The notes under the pieces were generated by a model, which saw nothing but the letters and a program-made list of their open reading frames with translations, searched no databases and had not been told where the DNA came from. Shown piece by piece: positions 9,021-18,872 of a stretch of 64,000 nucleotides of DNA (positions are counted from its first letter, which is position 1; every line of letters starts with the position of its first letter). Source of the stretch: Ignavibacteria bacterium (GTDB lineage Bacteria > Bacteroidota > Ignavibacteria > Tepidaquicellales > Tepidaquicellaceae); NCBI GenBank assembly GCA_016710985.1, contig JADJTX010000003.1, positions 62,001 through 126,000 of the forward strand, read 5' to 3'. The position numbers and the translations under genes are program-made.

Positions 9021-9734
9021 TTATTGTTCCGAAAACAAAGTCTTTATATTTCCTTCATCATAAATAATTAAATATGACGAAGGGATATCTGTCCAGCATC
9101 CTGTATTATAGTATTCAATATCCTGACTTTCCTTATAAAGTATCTGATGTGTATGTCCGCAGATTATTACATCGGCTTCCTTTTCAGCAGCATAGTTTAA
9201 TGCTCCTTCCGCAACTTTGTTTGAGAGCCGGAGCCATCCTTTGCTCCTTCTTTTAATGAATCGTGAGATACTCTGATTTTCCCTGTCATATTTTTGAACT
9301 TTACTGTAAATGAATGATGCAACTTTGCTTACAAATACATTTTCATTTAAGAACCTGTCAAACTGATGTCCGTGTATTGCAAGGAATTTTTTACCGTTGA
9401 AGATCCAGTAATATTCCTTATAAACTTTTATGCCTATCAAATGTGACATGATCTCAGAAAGTCCTTCATCATGATTTCCCTCTACCCATATCACTTTAAT
9501 ATTTCTGTCCGGATTGGAAAGCTTTCTTATGTATGAAAGCAGATTCCAGTGTTCTTTCTTCAGCCTGTTGAAATTCAAATCATCGAAAATATCTCCAAGC
9601 AAGATCAATCTCTTAAAGTCATACCTTTGTAACATCTCTTTCACTGCTTTTGGACGGGCAACTTCAGAACCCAGATGTATGTCTGAAATTATAACTGTGT
9701 TTACAACTTCTTTTTTTGTCTGATCAAACATCAA
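9021..9734 (-). CDS. LpxH-like UDP-2,3-diacylglucosamine diphosphatase (metallophosphoesterase)
   Basis: 237 residues with all five calcineurin-like metal-binding blocks in order: SDIHLG (about 18), GDIFDD (about 46), EGNHDE (about 85), HGHQFD (about 119) and GHTH (about 192). Length and the GHQFDRF segment match the LpxH family, which hydrolyses UDP-2,3-diacylglucosamine to lipid X in lipid A synthesis. Bacteroidota-type homologues are often called UDP-2,3-diacylglucosamine hydrolase. It is a peripheral cytoplasmic enzyme. It sits alone between two paralogous secreted genes and is probably not functionally tied to them. Broader metallophosphoesterase activity cannot be excluded. Confidence 0.85.
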   Translation of the reverse strand: MMFDQTKKEVVNTVIISDIHLGSEVARPKAVKEMLQRYDFKRLILLGDIFDDLNFNRLKKEHWNLLSYIRKLSNPDRNIKVIWVEGNHDEGLSEIMSHLIGIKVYKEYYWIFNGKKFLAIHGHQFDRFLNENVFVSKVASFIYSKVQKYDRENQSISRFIKRRSKGWLRLSNKVAEGALNYAAEKEADVIICGHTHQILYKESQDIEYYNTGCWTDIPSSYLIIYDEGNIKTLFSEQ

Positions 9735-9770
9735 TAATACCTTTATAAAGTTTTAAATAATAAACAAACA

Positions 9771-9803
9771 AAAATAGCCGGAAGACTTTTTCTCTCCCGG
9801 CTA
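9771..9803 (-). terminator. Rho-independent terminator
   Basis: On the minus strand TAGCCGG and CCGGCTA arms flank an internal stretch and are followed by ATTTTTG. It lies downstream of the T9SS beta-helix gene 9845-11512. Confidence 0.75.
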
Positions 9804-9844
9804 TTAACTACTAGTTATTAAACTATTAACTTATTAACTACTTA

Positions 9845-11512
9845 CTATTTTATTAAAGACATTCTTTTTGTTTGCGTAAATCCATTCGCACTCAATGTAT
9901 AATAATATACCCCGCTTGATAAATCCGAAGCATTGAATTCATATTTGTAAGTTCCCGGAGTAAGATTAGAATTTACTAAGGTCACGACTTCCTTGCCAAG
10001 CATGTCATAAATTTTCAATGAAACAAATCCCGATTTCGAAATTCCAAATTCCAAATTTGTTGATGGATTAAATGGATTAGGATAGTTTTGCTCTAATATA
10101 AATTTCTCCGGTACCATACTTGAAATTTGATTAATACCTATAACCTGATAATTCTTCGGATTGAACTGCGCCCAGCCCGCTGTCCAGTTGTTCGTTCCGA
10201 ATGCTCCCCGATAGCTGACATTTTCAAACCCTGCTAAATTCGGATTCGAAAAACTTGCTCCCGATAAAGCCGGCGACCCGCTGAGAGGAATCCAGTAGTT
10301 TACGTTATTCGCCGGCAATGGTACGTCGGGATAAATATTAAACGGTGATGTTAACTGAACAGAAGCATTGTCATTAAATATTGTATTTGCAAATGACGGG
10401 GTCTGAAGCCATAGCTGGGGAGAGAATGAACCCGTTCCCGTGCTGTCAGCTAATCTGATATTTCCTGCGAATATTGTATTTCTGATTTGAAGAGTATCGC
10501 CTGATGCGGCGTTTCCAACGCCGCTTCCGTCAACCCTGAGCCCTACTCTCCATGCCATTATAATAGAATTATAAGCGCTTGTAAGAGTGTTACGGCGTAA
10601 ATGAGCTCCCCTTCCCCACAAAGAACTTAATGACCAGCTTGATTGTGCATATGGACCTATGACAGTCATGTTTGAAAATACAGGTTTTGTTCTCGGACCA
10701 TTAAAATTTGTTGGGGTATTTACATTATTGTCTGATTCAAATCCGTTGGATGTACTAATGTCAGCAAGTCCGCTGTCTCTTACACTCAGACCAAACTGAA
10801 CTCTTCCTCTGAATCCGTTATCCGTATCCCAGTCGTCATCCAATACTTTGTATGAGATCAGGTATCTGCAATTGACATTTCCTCCGAACCATTCATAAGA
10901 ATCATCTCCGCCGTAACTAACCTGAACATATTCAATCACAGTTCTGCTTCCAACGCCTCCCATTGTAAGCGAGTTTATTTCATTTCCTGAAATGCCTGTA
11001 AGATTCACTCCGCCGAATTCTATTCTTACATATCTGAACACTCCGGAGCTGTCATCATCTATTCTCGGCTGTCCGCCGTAGATCGGTCCAAGGCCCGGTC
11101 CGAATCCTTCGATCTCAGCAGAGTCGGCGCCGCTTGCTGTATTAATTCCGGATCTTCCTAAAATTATTACACCTCCCCAGTCGCCTGCGTTTCTTTGTCC
11201 TGCAGGCTTTCTGCTTGTAAATAGAATCGGATCGCCGGCATTTCCATTTGCATAAATCTTTCCGCCTCTTTGAATAATCAATGTACCTTTTGTATCGAAG
11301 TCACCGAATATCTTTGTACCTGCTTCAATAGTAAGCGTTGCACCGTTCTGAACATAATTGAATCCTTTTAAATAGTATGTCGTTGATCTGTTAAGTGTAA
11401 CATTACTCGTGATGCTCGACGAATTCAATGTCGTCGAATCAATTGCTGAAAATGTTTCTTTTGCAAAAGACAATAGAATTGTCATGCAAATTATTGCTAT
11501 TTTTGTTTTCAT
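9845..11512 (-). CDS. Secreted beta-helix protein with T9SS C-terminal sorting domain
   Basis: 555 residues with a signal peptide of about 22 residues. The beta-helix-like domain (about 25-450) parallels the protein at 6798-8717 almost block by block: STTLNSSSIT near the start, GDWGGVIILGRS, EIEGFGPGLGPIYGG, EYVQVSYGGDDSYEWFGG, and NNWTAGWAQFNP at the end. The C-terminus (about 465-555) is a normal T9SS sorting domain (LEQNYPNPFNPSTNLEFGI, ending TKRMSLIK). It lies just downstream of the TonB receptor on the same strand, with 174 bp of heptamer repeats between them, so coexpression is plausible. Exact function is unknown. Confidence 0.9.
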   Translation of the reverse strand: MKTKIAIICMTILLSFAKETFSAIDSTTLNSSSITSNVTLNRSTTYYLKGFNYVQNGATLTIEAGTKIFGDFDTKGTLIIQRGGKIYANGNAGDPILFTSRKPAGQRNAGDWGGVIILGRSGINTASGADSAEIEGFGPGLGPIYGGQPRIDDDSSGVFRYVRIEFGGVNLTGISGNEINSLTMGGVGSRTVIEYVQVSYGGDDSYEWFGGNVNCRYLISYKVLDDDWDTDNGFRGRVQFGLSVRDSGLADISTSNGFESDNNVNTPTNFNGPRTKPVFSNMTVIGPYAQSSWSLSSLWGRGAHLRRNTLTSAYNSIIMAWRVGLRVDGSGVGNAASGDTLQIRNTIFAGNIRLADSTGTGSFSPQLWLQTPSFANTIFNDNASVQLTSPFNIYPDVPLPANNVNYWIPLSGSPALSGASFSNPNLAGFENVSYRGAFGTNNWTAGWAQFNPKNYQVIGINQISSMVPEKFILEQNYPNPFNPSTNLEFGISKSGFVSLKIYDMLGKEVVTLVNSNLTPGTYKYEFNASDLSSGVYYYTLSANGFTQTKRMSLIK

Positions 11513-11562
11513 GGATTCCTCTCTCCATTTAGTTTATAAAAAATTGTTATGGTAAAACGTCA

Positions 11563-11690
11563 GATGTCAGATGTCAGATGTCAGATGTCAGATCAGATGT
11601 CAGAGATGAATTGTACTTCTCAAATTTCTCTTAATCACGTCTAACATCTGAGGTCTCACGTTTGACGTTTGACGTTTGACGTCTGACTAA
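11563..11690. repeat. Heptamer tandem arrays (CAGATGT and TTTGACG)
   Basis: About five CAGATGT units at 11563-11605 and about four TTTGACG units at 11660-11690. Their words are partly complementary (CAGATGT against ACATCTG). They fill the gap between the TonB receptor stop and the beta-helix gene start. The TTTGACG array runs into the receptor stop region. Confidence 0.8.
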
Positions 11691-14461
11691 AACCGATACG
11701 ACAGCGTAAAAGCAAAATTTGTTCCTGTTGTTTCTCTTCTTATTACTTTCTCAATTTCTTCGTTGCCCGGTAATGTAAACTTTTGTGTGAACACAACATC
11801 CTCATCAAGAATATCCCTGATAGTAAACTTGCCTTCGAAATTAGTCAGGAATGTTTTTGAAACCGAAAAATCAAACAATGCCCTGCCCTGTTCATAAATG
11901 TCACTGAACCCGACGCTTCCGACCTCAGAAATTTTATCTCCGAATTCATTATAAAGTAAATTTGCGCTCAGACCTAAATCATAATTATCATAATACAATC
12001 CGACGTTGACAGTATATGGAGATTGTCCCTGAAGTCTTCTCTCCGTTTCATTCACGGCGCTCTGCAATCCCTCTAAATTAACTTTTGAATTTACCAGTGT
12101 CAGATTAGCATTGAGAGTAAAGTCTGTTAATTCTTTTGAAATAAACCCTAATTTTTTTCTTAACTCCAGCTCTAATCCATAGTTTATTGCACCGCCGGTT
12201 GCATTTGCAAAAGTGTACTGAGGCACAGGTCCCGTGAGCGTAGGAACAATCACTCTTTCAATTGGCTGATTAAAATGTTTGTAAAATAAACTTAACGCTG
12301 CGATCTCGCCTGCATTAGGGAAAATTTCATACCGGAGATCATAATTCTGAATCAGACTTTCTTCGAGTTCCGGGTTTCCGGTAAGTTCACTCCCAGTGAC
12401 AAAATTAATATAGGAAAACGGTGCGATCTCTCTTAGTTCAGGTCTTGAAACAGTCTGAGTTACGGATGCCCTGAGATTTGTATTCTCATTTACAGAGTAA
12501 GTAAGATTTAATGACGGAAGGTAATCATTGTTTCTTTGGTTTACATTTACCGTATCACCGGACACTCTTTCAAAGCCGTTTACTTTTTGCTCGTCGTACT
12601 CATATCGCAAACCCGCTATTACCCGCAGTTTATTGATTGGCAGATCAAACATTAAATACCCCGCATATGTATTTTCAGAAGCTGTGTAGGCGTCACTCAT
12701 GTCTGTTGTTTCGACCATGTACATCGTCGTCGAATCAAAGTTTTGCGGTGCGAAGATTGTTTCTATCGGCTGTAAGCCAATGTTTGAAAATACTGCAAGC
12801 TTCGGAGCAAATACTCTTGCCGTGAAATTTCTGTTTGTCCCGACGGCTAAGAATCCGTATTTTATTTTTGATTTCTTATTGTTGATTTTTAAAAACTGCT
12901 GATCAAAGTTCATTCCGAAGGTCTTGTTAATGTCGAAAAGCTTTGAGTAAAATCTCTGCCCGACATTTGCGTTAGGTATGGTCGTTAACGGCATTATATA
13001 TGGATCTTCGGATCCGGATGACTTCTGATAAAATGTTGTCTTTGTATCCGGTTCATTTCTTTCAGACTCTGAATAAGAAGCCGCCCATGTCAAATTTAAA
13101 TTGGAAAGTTTTTCAATGAAGTGATTACCCGAAACCTGAGTCGAGGATAAAACTCTTTCCGTAAAATCCGTTCCGTAAAGCTGCCTGTCAAAATTATCTA
13201 TTATAGTAGTGTATCCTTCATAATATTGTGTGTTGTCATCAGATGCTATCGAGTAAGTATTTTTTATGCTGACTTTATTGTTGCCGCCTATCTTGTAATT
13301 TAAATTAAGAACTCCGCCGTTGAGCACAGTATAGTTTGATGATCTTCCGTTGTAAGAAAGTAAAGTTGTTGTATCGGAATTGTATTCAGCTCTGAATACC
13401 GATTCACTTGTAAATCCGTTTTTGTATGTATAAGCGAACAATATCCCAAGAGGGTTGTTGAAAACATTAAAATTGTTTCCCAAAGATAACTGATATCCGC
13501 CGTTAACCGGAGATTTTCTGTCATTCTGTCCCCAGTTGTTGGTTAATGACTGTCCGTAATCATTCGCTGCAGTGAACTTAGTTGTAGGAAATGCCGCCGG
13601 GATACTTCTTCCTCCGTTATCCAAACCTGAATTATAAAACAAGAGCTTTGACTGACCGGCGTCATAAGTATAAAAGTTACCTTTTGAAGTTGAGCCGGAG
13701 AGATAAGAACCTGTAGTTTCAAATGTAAAAATAAACTGATCGACAAAATCCTTTGTATTCAACTGAACCAATCCACCCGAGAAATTTCCGGTAAGATCAG
13801 GTGTAAAGGATTTTGCAATGATAATATTTTCCAGAAGCTTCGAAGGGAACAGATCAAATGAAAAGGATTTCCTGTCTGACTCTGTGCTCGGCAGAAGCAC
13901 ACTGTTCAGTGTTGTATTATTGTATCTTTCCGAAATGCCTCTTACAAAGACAAATTTATCATCTATTATATTTACTCCGATCACTCTCTTTAAAACGTCT
14001 GAAGCTGTAGCATCAGGAGCTCTCTTGATCTGCTGCTCACTGATACCATCCTGTATCTTTGATGAATTTTTTTGTTCAATAAGGAGAGATTGCTCATTCG
14101 CAAGAGTAGGTGATGATTCGACTTCTATCTCCTCCGTAGTCAGCCCGTCAACACTTAACGTGATATCTAAGTTTGTAGTCTTATCCTCATTAACCCTTAC
14201 ATCTTTTAAGACTTTTGTAGTATATCCTATGTAAGAAATTTCCAGAGTATAAATTCCGGGAGTAATGTCTGTTATCTCATAATTACCGTCGAGATCTGCA
14301 AGTGCTCCGGTCTTCGTATCCTTTACTTTTACAAGTGCTCCTACCAATGGATCTGAATTTGAGGCGTCTGTAATTTTACCTTTGATTGATTGCGAATGAA
14401 GATTCTCTGTTATGAATAGTATCAGGAGAGTAATTATTATAAACGATATATTTTTTTGCAT
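11687..14461 (-). CDS. TonB-dependent outer-membrane receptor
   Basis: 924 residues. A signal peptide (about 1-24, ending LHSQ) precedes a carboxypeptidase-regulatory-like beta-sandwich at about 25-112 (SIKGKITDASNSDPLVGALVKV...GIYTLEISYIGYTT), typical of Bacteroidota receptors. The plug domain is at about 130-240 (ATASDVLKRVIGVNIIDDKF, VFVRGISERYNNTTLNSVLL, FSGGLVQLNTKDF). The rest is a 22-strand-type barrel ending in the aromatic FAFTLSYRF. It would import a large substrate using TonB energy; the substrate is not evident. Downstream lies a secreted beta-helix protein that may be a surface partner. The 250 bp upstream is the only large free regulatory space in the region. Confidence 0.93.
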   Translation of the reverse strand: MQKNISFIIITLLILFITENLHSQSIKGKITDASNSDPLVGALVKVKDTKTGALADLDGNYEITDITPGIYTLEISYIGYTTKVLKDVRVNEDKTTNLDITLSVDGLTTEEIEVESSPTLANEQSLLIEQKNSSKIQDGISEQQIKRAPDATASDVLKRVIGVNIIDDKFVFVRGISERYNNTTLNSVLLPSTESDRKSFSFDLFPSKLLENIIIAKSFTPDLTGNFSGGLVQLNTKDFVDQFIFTFETTGSYLSGSTSKGNFYTYDAGQSKLLFYNSGLDNGGRSIPAAFPTTKFTAANDYGQSLTNNWGQNDRKSPVNGGYQLSLGNNFNVFNNPLGILFAYTYKNGFTSESVFRAEYNSDTTTLLSYNGRSSNYTVLNGGVLNLNYKIGGNNKVSIKNTYSIASDDNTQYYEGYTTIIDNFDRQLYGTDFTERVLSSTQVSGNHFIEKLSNLNLTWAASYSESERNEPDTKTTFYQKSSGSEDPYIMPLTTIPNANVGQRFYSKLFDINKTFGMNFDQQFLKINNKKSKIKYGFLAVGTNRNFTARVFAPKLAVFSNIGLQPIETIFAPQNFDSTTMYMVETTDMSDAYTASENTYAGYLMFDLPINKLRVIAGLRYEYDEQKVNGFERVSGDTVNVNQRNNDYLPSLNLTYSVNENTNLRASVTQTVSRPELREIAPFSYINFVTGSELTGNPELEESLIQNYDLRYEIFPNAGEIAALSLFYKHFNQPIERVIVPTLTGPVPQYTFANATGGAINYGLELELRKKLGFISKELTDFTLNANLTLVNSKVNLEGLQSAVNETERRLQGQSPYTVNVGLYYDNYDLGLSANLLYNEFGDKISEVGSVGFSDIYEQGRALFDFSVSKTFLTNFEGKFTIRDILDEDVVFTQKFTLPGNEEIEKVIRRETTGTNFAFTLSYRF

Positions 14462-14710
14462 TTTGAGTTCTATGTTTGAGAATGCAGCAAGTTATACCAT
14501 TGAGGTTTGTTAAAGATTAATTAATTGTTAACTGTATTATTAAATTGTTACCGAATTGTTAAGGAGTGGATTTTCATGTTTTGATTTGCGATGTTTTCGC
14601 CACTTTTCAAACTTTCCTTAATAAACATTTAATCAAAAATTTACATAAAAAAGTTTAAATCTAAACTTTATTAAGTTCATTTTGTTAAGTCCTGAGTAAA
14701 TAAACACACA

Positions 14711-15318
14711 TTGAACCGTATTACAATAATAATCATTCTGCTCGCAGTTTTATTTTCGCTAAGGTCATTTGCCCAGTCACCTGCTGATGAAGAACGTATC
14801 ACTGACGTTGAAAAAAGTCTGCCAGAAACATCTCATGGCTGCTGACACAACTGATACCTTCACCTACATGGCTGAGTGACAGAAATGCAAATAATAATGC
14901 GCTTACATTCGCATTAAGATGGCAGGTGACGCCGCTGAATATTTCTTTCAGTACAAATAAATTTGTATCTCCGGTTCAGTTCTTTTTTGTAAATCCAATG
15001 AGGAAATATACCGGCTCACTGGAATTCTTTGTTCAGCCGGAACTGGCAATCGGCTCGAATGATTACTCGGGTTTTAATAAAACAGGATTAGGCGTTGGCT
15101 CAAGACTAAATATTCCGCTTAAAAACTACGGTGAACATCTTTATATGTCCTTAGGCGGGAAATATACTTTTCGGAAAAATGAATCAGAAAATATAGACGG
15201 ATATTATGGGATAGAAGGCGGAGTGTATGCGATCTTCGGTATTCTAGGATTGCAGGCTAATTATAATTTCAATGAAAACTCAAGATATAACTTTGGAATT
15301 TATTTTAAATACTGGTAG
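14711..15318 (+). CDS. Outer-membrane beta-barrel-like protein, frame-broken
   Basis: A TTG start at 14711 begins a clear signal peptide (MNRITIIIILLAVLFSLRSF, then AQ). That frame stops after about 44 residues (near 14845). The frame that continues to 15318 is already open from about 14821 and reads ARNISWLLTQLIPSPTWLSD onward. A single-base loss near 14820 therefore joins the two into a protein of about 200 residues. The body contains alternating aromatic and polar strands (FFVNPMRKYTGSLEFFVQPE, YLSLGG-like YMSLGGKYTF) and ends NFGIYFKYW, consistent with a small outer-membrane barrel. Function is unknown. The break may be a sequencing indel or a real mutation. Confidence 0.6.
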
Positions 15319-15386
15319 AATCGTGAAACGTCAAACGTCAAACATCAATTTGTTAACTTTATATATAAGTAAAGTTGAATTTGAAA

Positions 15387-16388
15387 ATGTTTAAAAAATT
15401 TATATTCTCATATCAGTAGTTTATTATTTATTCATCAGGTTGCGGATTAATTTTTATCGGTGCTGAGAATGTCAGCGAAACAATTTTTTCTTCACCGCAA
15501 AAGGTTAGTAGTAAAGTAAAAGATCCTATTAAGCCAAATGTAAAGCTGTCAGCTTTCTGGATCGGTCATTCATCTGTTTTGCTTCAGATGTACGATAAAG
15601 TAATTTTACTTGATCCTGTTTTTAATAATGTCATAAGCGGAGTGATGACCCGAAAGCAGACAGCTGCATTTGAATTGAATGATCTGCCGAAACTAAATAT
15701 GATACTGGTATCCGCATGCACATGGATCATCTGAGCATATCAACATTAGCTGATCTTGAAGATAAATTTCCAAAAGCAAAATTAGTTTTTCCCGGAAGGA
15801 ACGGAAGAGTTTCTGCCGGGTTATGATTTTGAATTTATAAGATTAAAGACTGCAAACTCCTCAAAGAAAAATTATATCGGTGAAACAAAAATCATAGACA
15901 GTGTTAAAGTGACTGCAGTATATGCCTTACATTACGGAGGCAGATTCGGACTTGACAGCTATCTTTGGCAAATGGAGGGCTGCACCGGATTTATCATAGA
16001 GTATAAAGACGTAACAGTTTTTTATGCGGGAGATACAGCCTATGATGATAAAGCATTCAAGAAGATCGGGGAAAGCTTCGATATTGATCTTGCATTAATT
16101 CCAATCGGACCTTGCAGGGATTGTGAAGAAATAGCTAACTTCAGCCATGTTGCTTCCTACGGTGCTCTGCTTATGTTTGATGATCTGAAAGCTGATTATA
16201 TGACACCTGTTCATTACGGCGCTTTGACCTACCGCAGAGATCCTGATTATCCTCTTTTGGTCCTTAAAGAATTAATTGAGAAAAATGATAACTCAAATTC
16301 TATGGGAGGAAATAATAGTAATAAGTATGGAGATAGAATAAAAATACTGGATGAGGGTGAACAGTATGTATTTGAGTATATAGAATAA
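15387..16388 (+). pseudogene. Metallo-beta-lactamase-fold hydrolase, broken by several frameshifts
   Basis: Four consecutive frames give one UlaG/RomA-like MBL-fold protein. They are MFKKFIFSYQ, then a segment with SAFWIGHSSVLLQMYDKVILLDP, then MHMDHLSISTLADLEDKFPKAKL (about 15717-15826), then a final open part with YAGDTAYDDKAF, PIGPC and TPVHYGAL. The metal motif HxHxDH is incomplete: MHMDH is readable, but the first His falls at a break near 15712. At least three breaks (near 15417, 15712 and 15805) make it non-translatable as read. Relatives hydrolyse phospholipid-type substrates or lactones. With this many breaks it is either decaying or a poorly assembled stretch. Confidence 0.7.
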
Positions 16389-16485
16389 TTCCTGACAGCT
16401 TGTGTCCCAAAATGTAAGATTGCCACTAATTTTCTCTCAGTAGCCCGAATTAAAAGAAATGTAGTCGATTAAATTTATACCGGGT

Positions 16486-17229
16486 TTAAAAATAATTAAA
16501 CACCCATTTCAAAAACTGATCTCCCTGATACCTTTGCGAAAAGAATACCTGCAAGCCGTTTCTCATCAGCATCCTGTAAATATCCGTGCTCGATTTATTT
16601 ACAATCTTATTATAGTCAGTATCCGGAAACATTGCTATGATTGTACCCAGTTCGTAAGTGGTGACAATTGAATCTCTGTTTTTGTATGAAGATTTTTTGT
16701 TTGTTGTTTTAGATGAATCAACCGGAATCTTTTTTGTAACTATCTTAACAGAATCAGTTAACGTTTTTAATTGTGACGTATCTGCAAGCTGAGTTGTATC
16801 CCTCTTCAATAAACTGTCACCTCTTAATACAACGAGATCTCTCTTGTATTTATTATCCCACAGCCGGATGTCCATTGTATAAACTCCGCCTTCAAAAGGA
16901 GAACGTCCGTATTTCCTTGAGTAGTTAAGAATCGCAAACGGCTTCAGAACAATTATGTTTCTTACATTATTATTTTCAATGAGATCTTCAATGTTTCTGT
17001 CGGAAAATATCCTGCTGAAAGTAGTATAAACGACAGAATCAGTTTCCGCTGACCGGAGATCAATTGCAGATACATAACGGTCATACTCATAATTCTCATA
17101 ATCAACGCTGTCAATTATATAAGGACTTACTGCGCCCCAGTTAAGTGTAACAGTCTGCGGATTCAGTCCGAAGTTCGTATTGTCTATGGAATGACTTTTT
17201 AATGCAAGAAGTTTATTGAAATTTATCAT
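16486..17229 (-). CDS. Hypothetical protein downstream of the GT-C glycosyltransferase
   Basis: 247 residues that I do not recognise. It has no signal peptide or membrane helix from the ATG at 17229. A segment at about 145-185 is rich in Ser, Thr, Lys and Asp (linker-like). The C-terminus IYRMLMRNGLQVFFSQRY looks folded. It begins about 24 bp after the reconstructed stop of the glycosyltransferase, so the two are probably one operon. The same frame is open for a few codons upstream of the ATG, so a truncated start caused by a missed indel is possible. Confidence 0.6.
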   Translation of the reverse strand: MINFNKLLALKSHSIDNTNFGLNPQTVTLNWGAVSPYIIDSVDYENYEYDRYVSAIDLRSAETDSVVYTTFSRIFSDRNIEDLIENNNVRNIIVLKPFAILNYSRKYGRSPFEGGVYTMDIRLWDNKYKRDLVVLRGDSLLKRDTTQLADTSQLKTLTDSVKIVTKKIPVDSSKTTNKKSSYKNRDSIVTTYELGTIIAMFPDTDYNKIVNKSSTDIYRMLMRNGLQVFFSQRYQGDQFLKWVFNYF

Positions 17230-17252
17230 ATCCTGATTTTCATCAAGCCTGA

Positions 17253-18825
17253 TTATGTTCTTTGAAAAAGGGAAATTGAAGAATCATTAACGCTTGATTC
17301 CAGATTTTCAAGATAAAACAATTTATAATCTCCAATCTCTTCATTCTTATAACTCAGCTTTTTAAGCTTGTCAGTGTAGCTGTCACTTTTTACAACCGCT
17401 ATCTTAATGTTCTGCTTTTCGAGATAATTTTTTCAGCTCAATGATGTTAAGTTCATCTTCTGATTTTTGTTTCTTGTTCTTTTTATTCTTTTTTTCAATA
17501 GTTTTAATTTCAGGAAAGTTACCGAGTATAAATTTCGAAGGATTATTGGATAATGCCTGGACTGCGAATACATCATAGTATCCCGTCACCTCTTCGAAGT
17601 ATATTTTTCCGTTTTCCTTTATGTAATTTTTCTTTTCAAAATCATTTAAAAGCTTCCCGACCTCAAAAGTATCTTCACGGAACGGCTGAGGGTAATAAAA
17701 ACTCCAGATGATGTTTATAATTAAAATCATTCCTATGAATGCAACGGCTACGATTTTCCTGAATTCAAATGCCTGCTGAACTGCAAAAGGAATGAAAAGT
17801 ATTGCATTTATCACAATGTATCTTGAGATCATGTTTGTCCCGCCGGTGCCTAAAATTCCCTGCAGTATCAGCAATGAAAGTTCGAGTATGTTGAAAAGTA
17901 AAAACATCTTGACCGGAGTAATGCCGGGACTTTTTAAAGTTTCAAAAGACGTTTTCAACGCAAAAAAAGTCGTAAGCGGGGCTATGAAAAAAATAAATGT
18001 AGGATACTGAACCAGGCGCTGAAAGAAACCCGCCGTATTAAACTCTTTAAATATTTTTGTCGTCTCTTCGGCAAAAAAGAACACATTGTGATGATCAATG
18101 TAATTCTGAATTAACCACCAGATGATTGTCGTAAACGAGATGAGTGAGATCATAAAATTAACAATGATCTTTCGTGTAACTCTCTTTTCTTTCAGCAGAT
18201 CAATCAAAACCAGCAAGACCAGTACACCGCTGAACAGCCATCCTTCATACCTGAAGCCGTTGGAAAGTGCAAAAGATAAAGCGCTCAGAAGAAGATATAT
18301 GTTTTTCTCCCCGAAAAATTTCCACTTGATAAAGTAATATATGCCGGCAATTATAAAGAAGAAAAAAACAGATTCAGGCAGACCCGAAATACTCATCCAG
18401 ACCTGAAAAGGAAACAGACAGAATATTAATGTAGAAAAGAAAGCATTTTTCTTATCGAAACAGAGAAGGATTGTTTTGTATAAATAAATAACAGTTGCCG
18501 ACGAAAATAACACATTCACCAAAAGAGCTGCTGCGAAAAGGTCTTTTACAAAAATCATTACGAAACCGTTTATCCAGAAATGCGGGGTGAGCCATACTCC
18601 GGAATTGATGACCGGGTTCTGAAACCACTCATACGACTTGACAGTCCTGCAGTAATCATCTGCCGAAAGCCATCGGTACCCTGAATATAGTATTATTATC
18701 TGAAACAGTACTTTTATGCAGAGTAAAAATATTATCTGAAATGACTGGCTTGAAATAAAATTTATCCTAAGGTTATTTAGGTAACCTGAAAAATTCTGAA
18801 ATTTATTATTTCCCGTTAGTTCCAA
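17253..18825 (-). CDS. GT-C family membrane glycosyltransferase, one frame break
   Basis: The uninterrupted part covers 17404-18825 (473 residues). It has roughly ten hydrophobic helices and an early acidic motif SADDYCR near residue 55, as in lipid-phosphate-sugar-dependent GT-C transferases such as the PMT and ArnT relatives. Long hydrophobic blocks include LLLSALSFALSNGFRYEGW and FIGMILIINIIWSFYY. Near 17430, in an A run, the frame shifts. The new frame continues LEKQNIKIAVVKSDSYTDKL to a stop at 17253, giving a soluble C-terminal tail and about 523 residues. It would transfer a sugar from a polyprenyl carrier on the periplasmic side of the membrane; the acceptor is unknown. Confidence 0.75.
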
Positions 18826-18872
18826 TAAATTATCCTGTCTGATTATTCAATTACAAAAACTTACTTTATACC

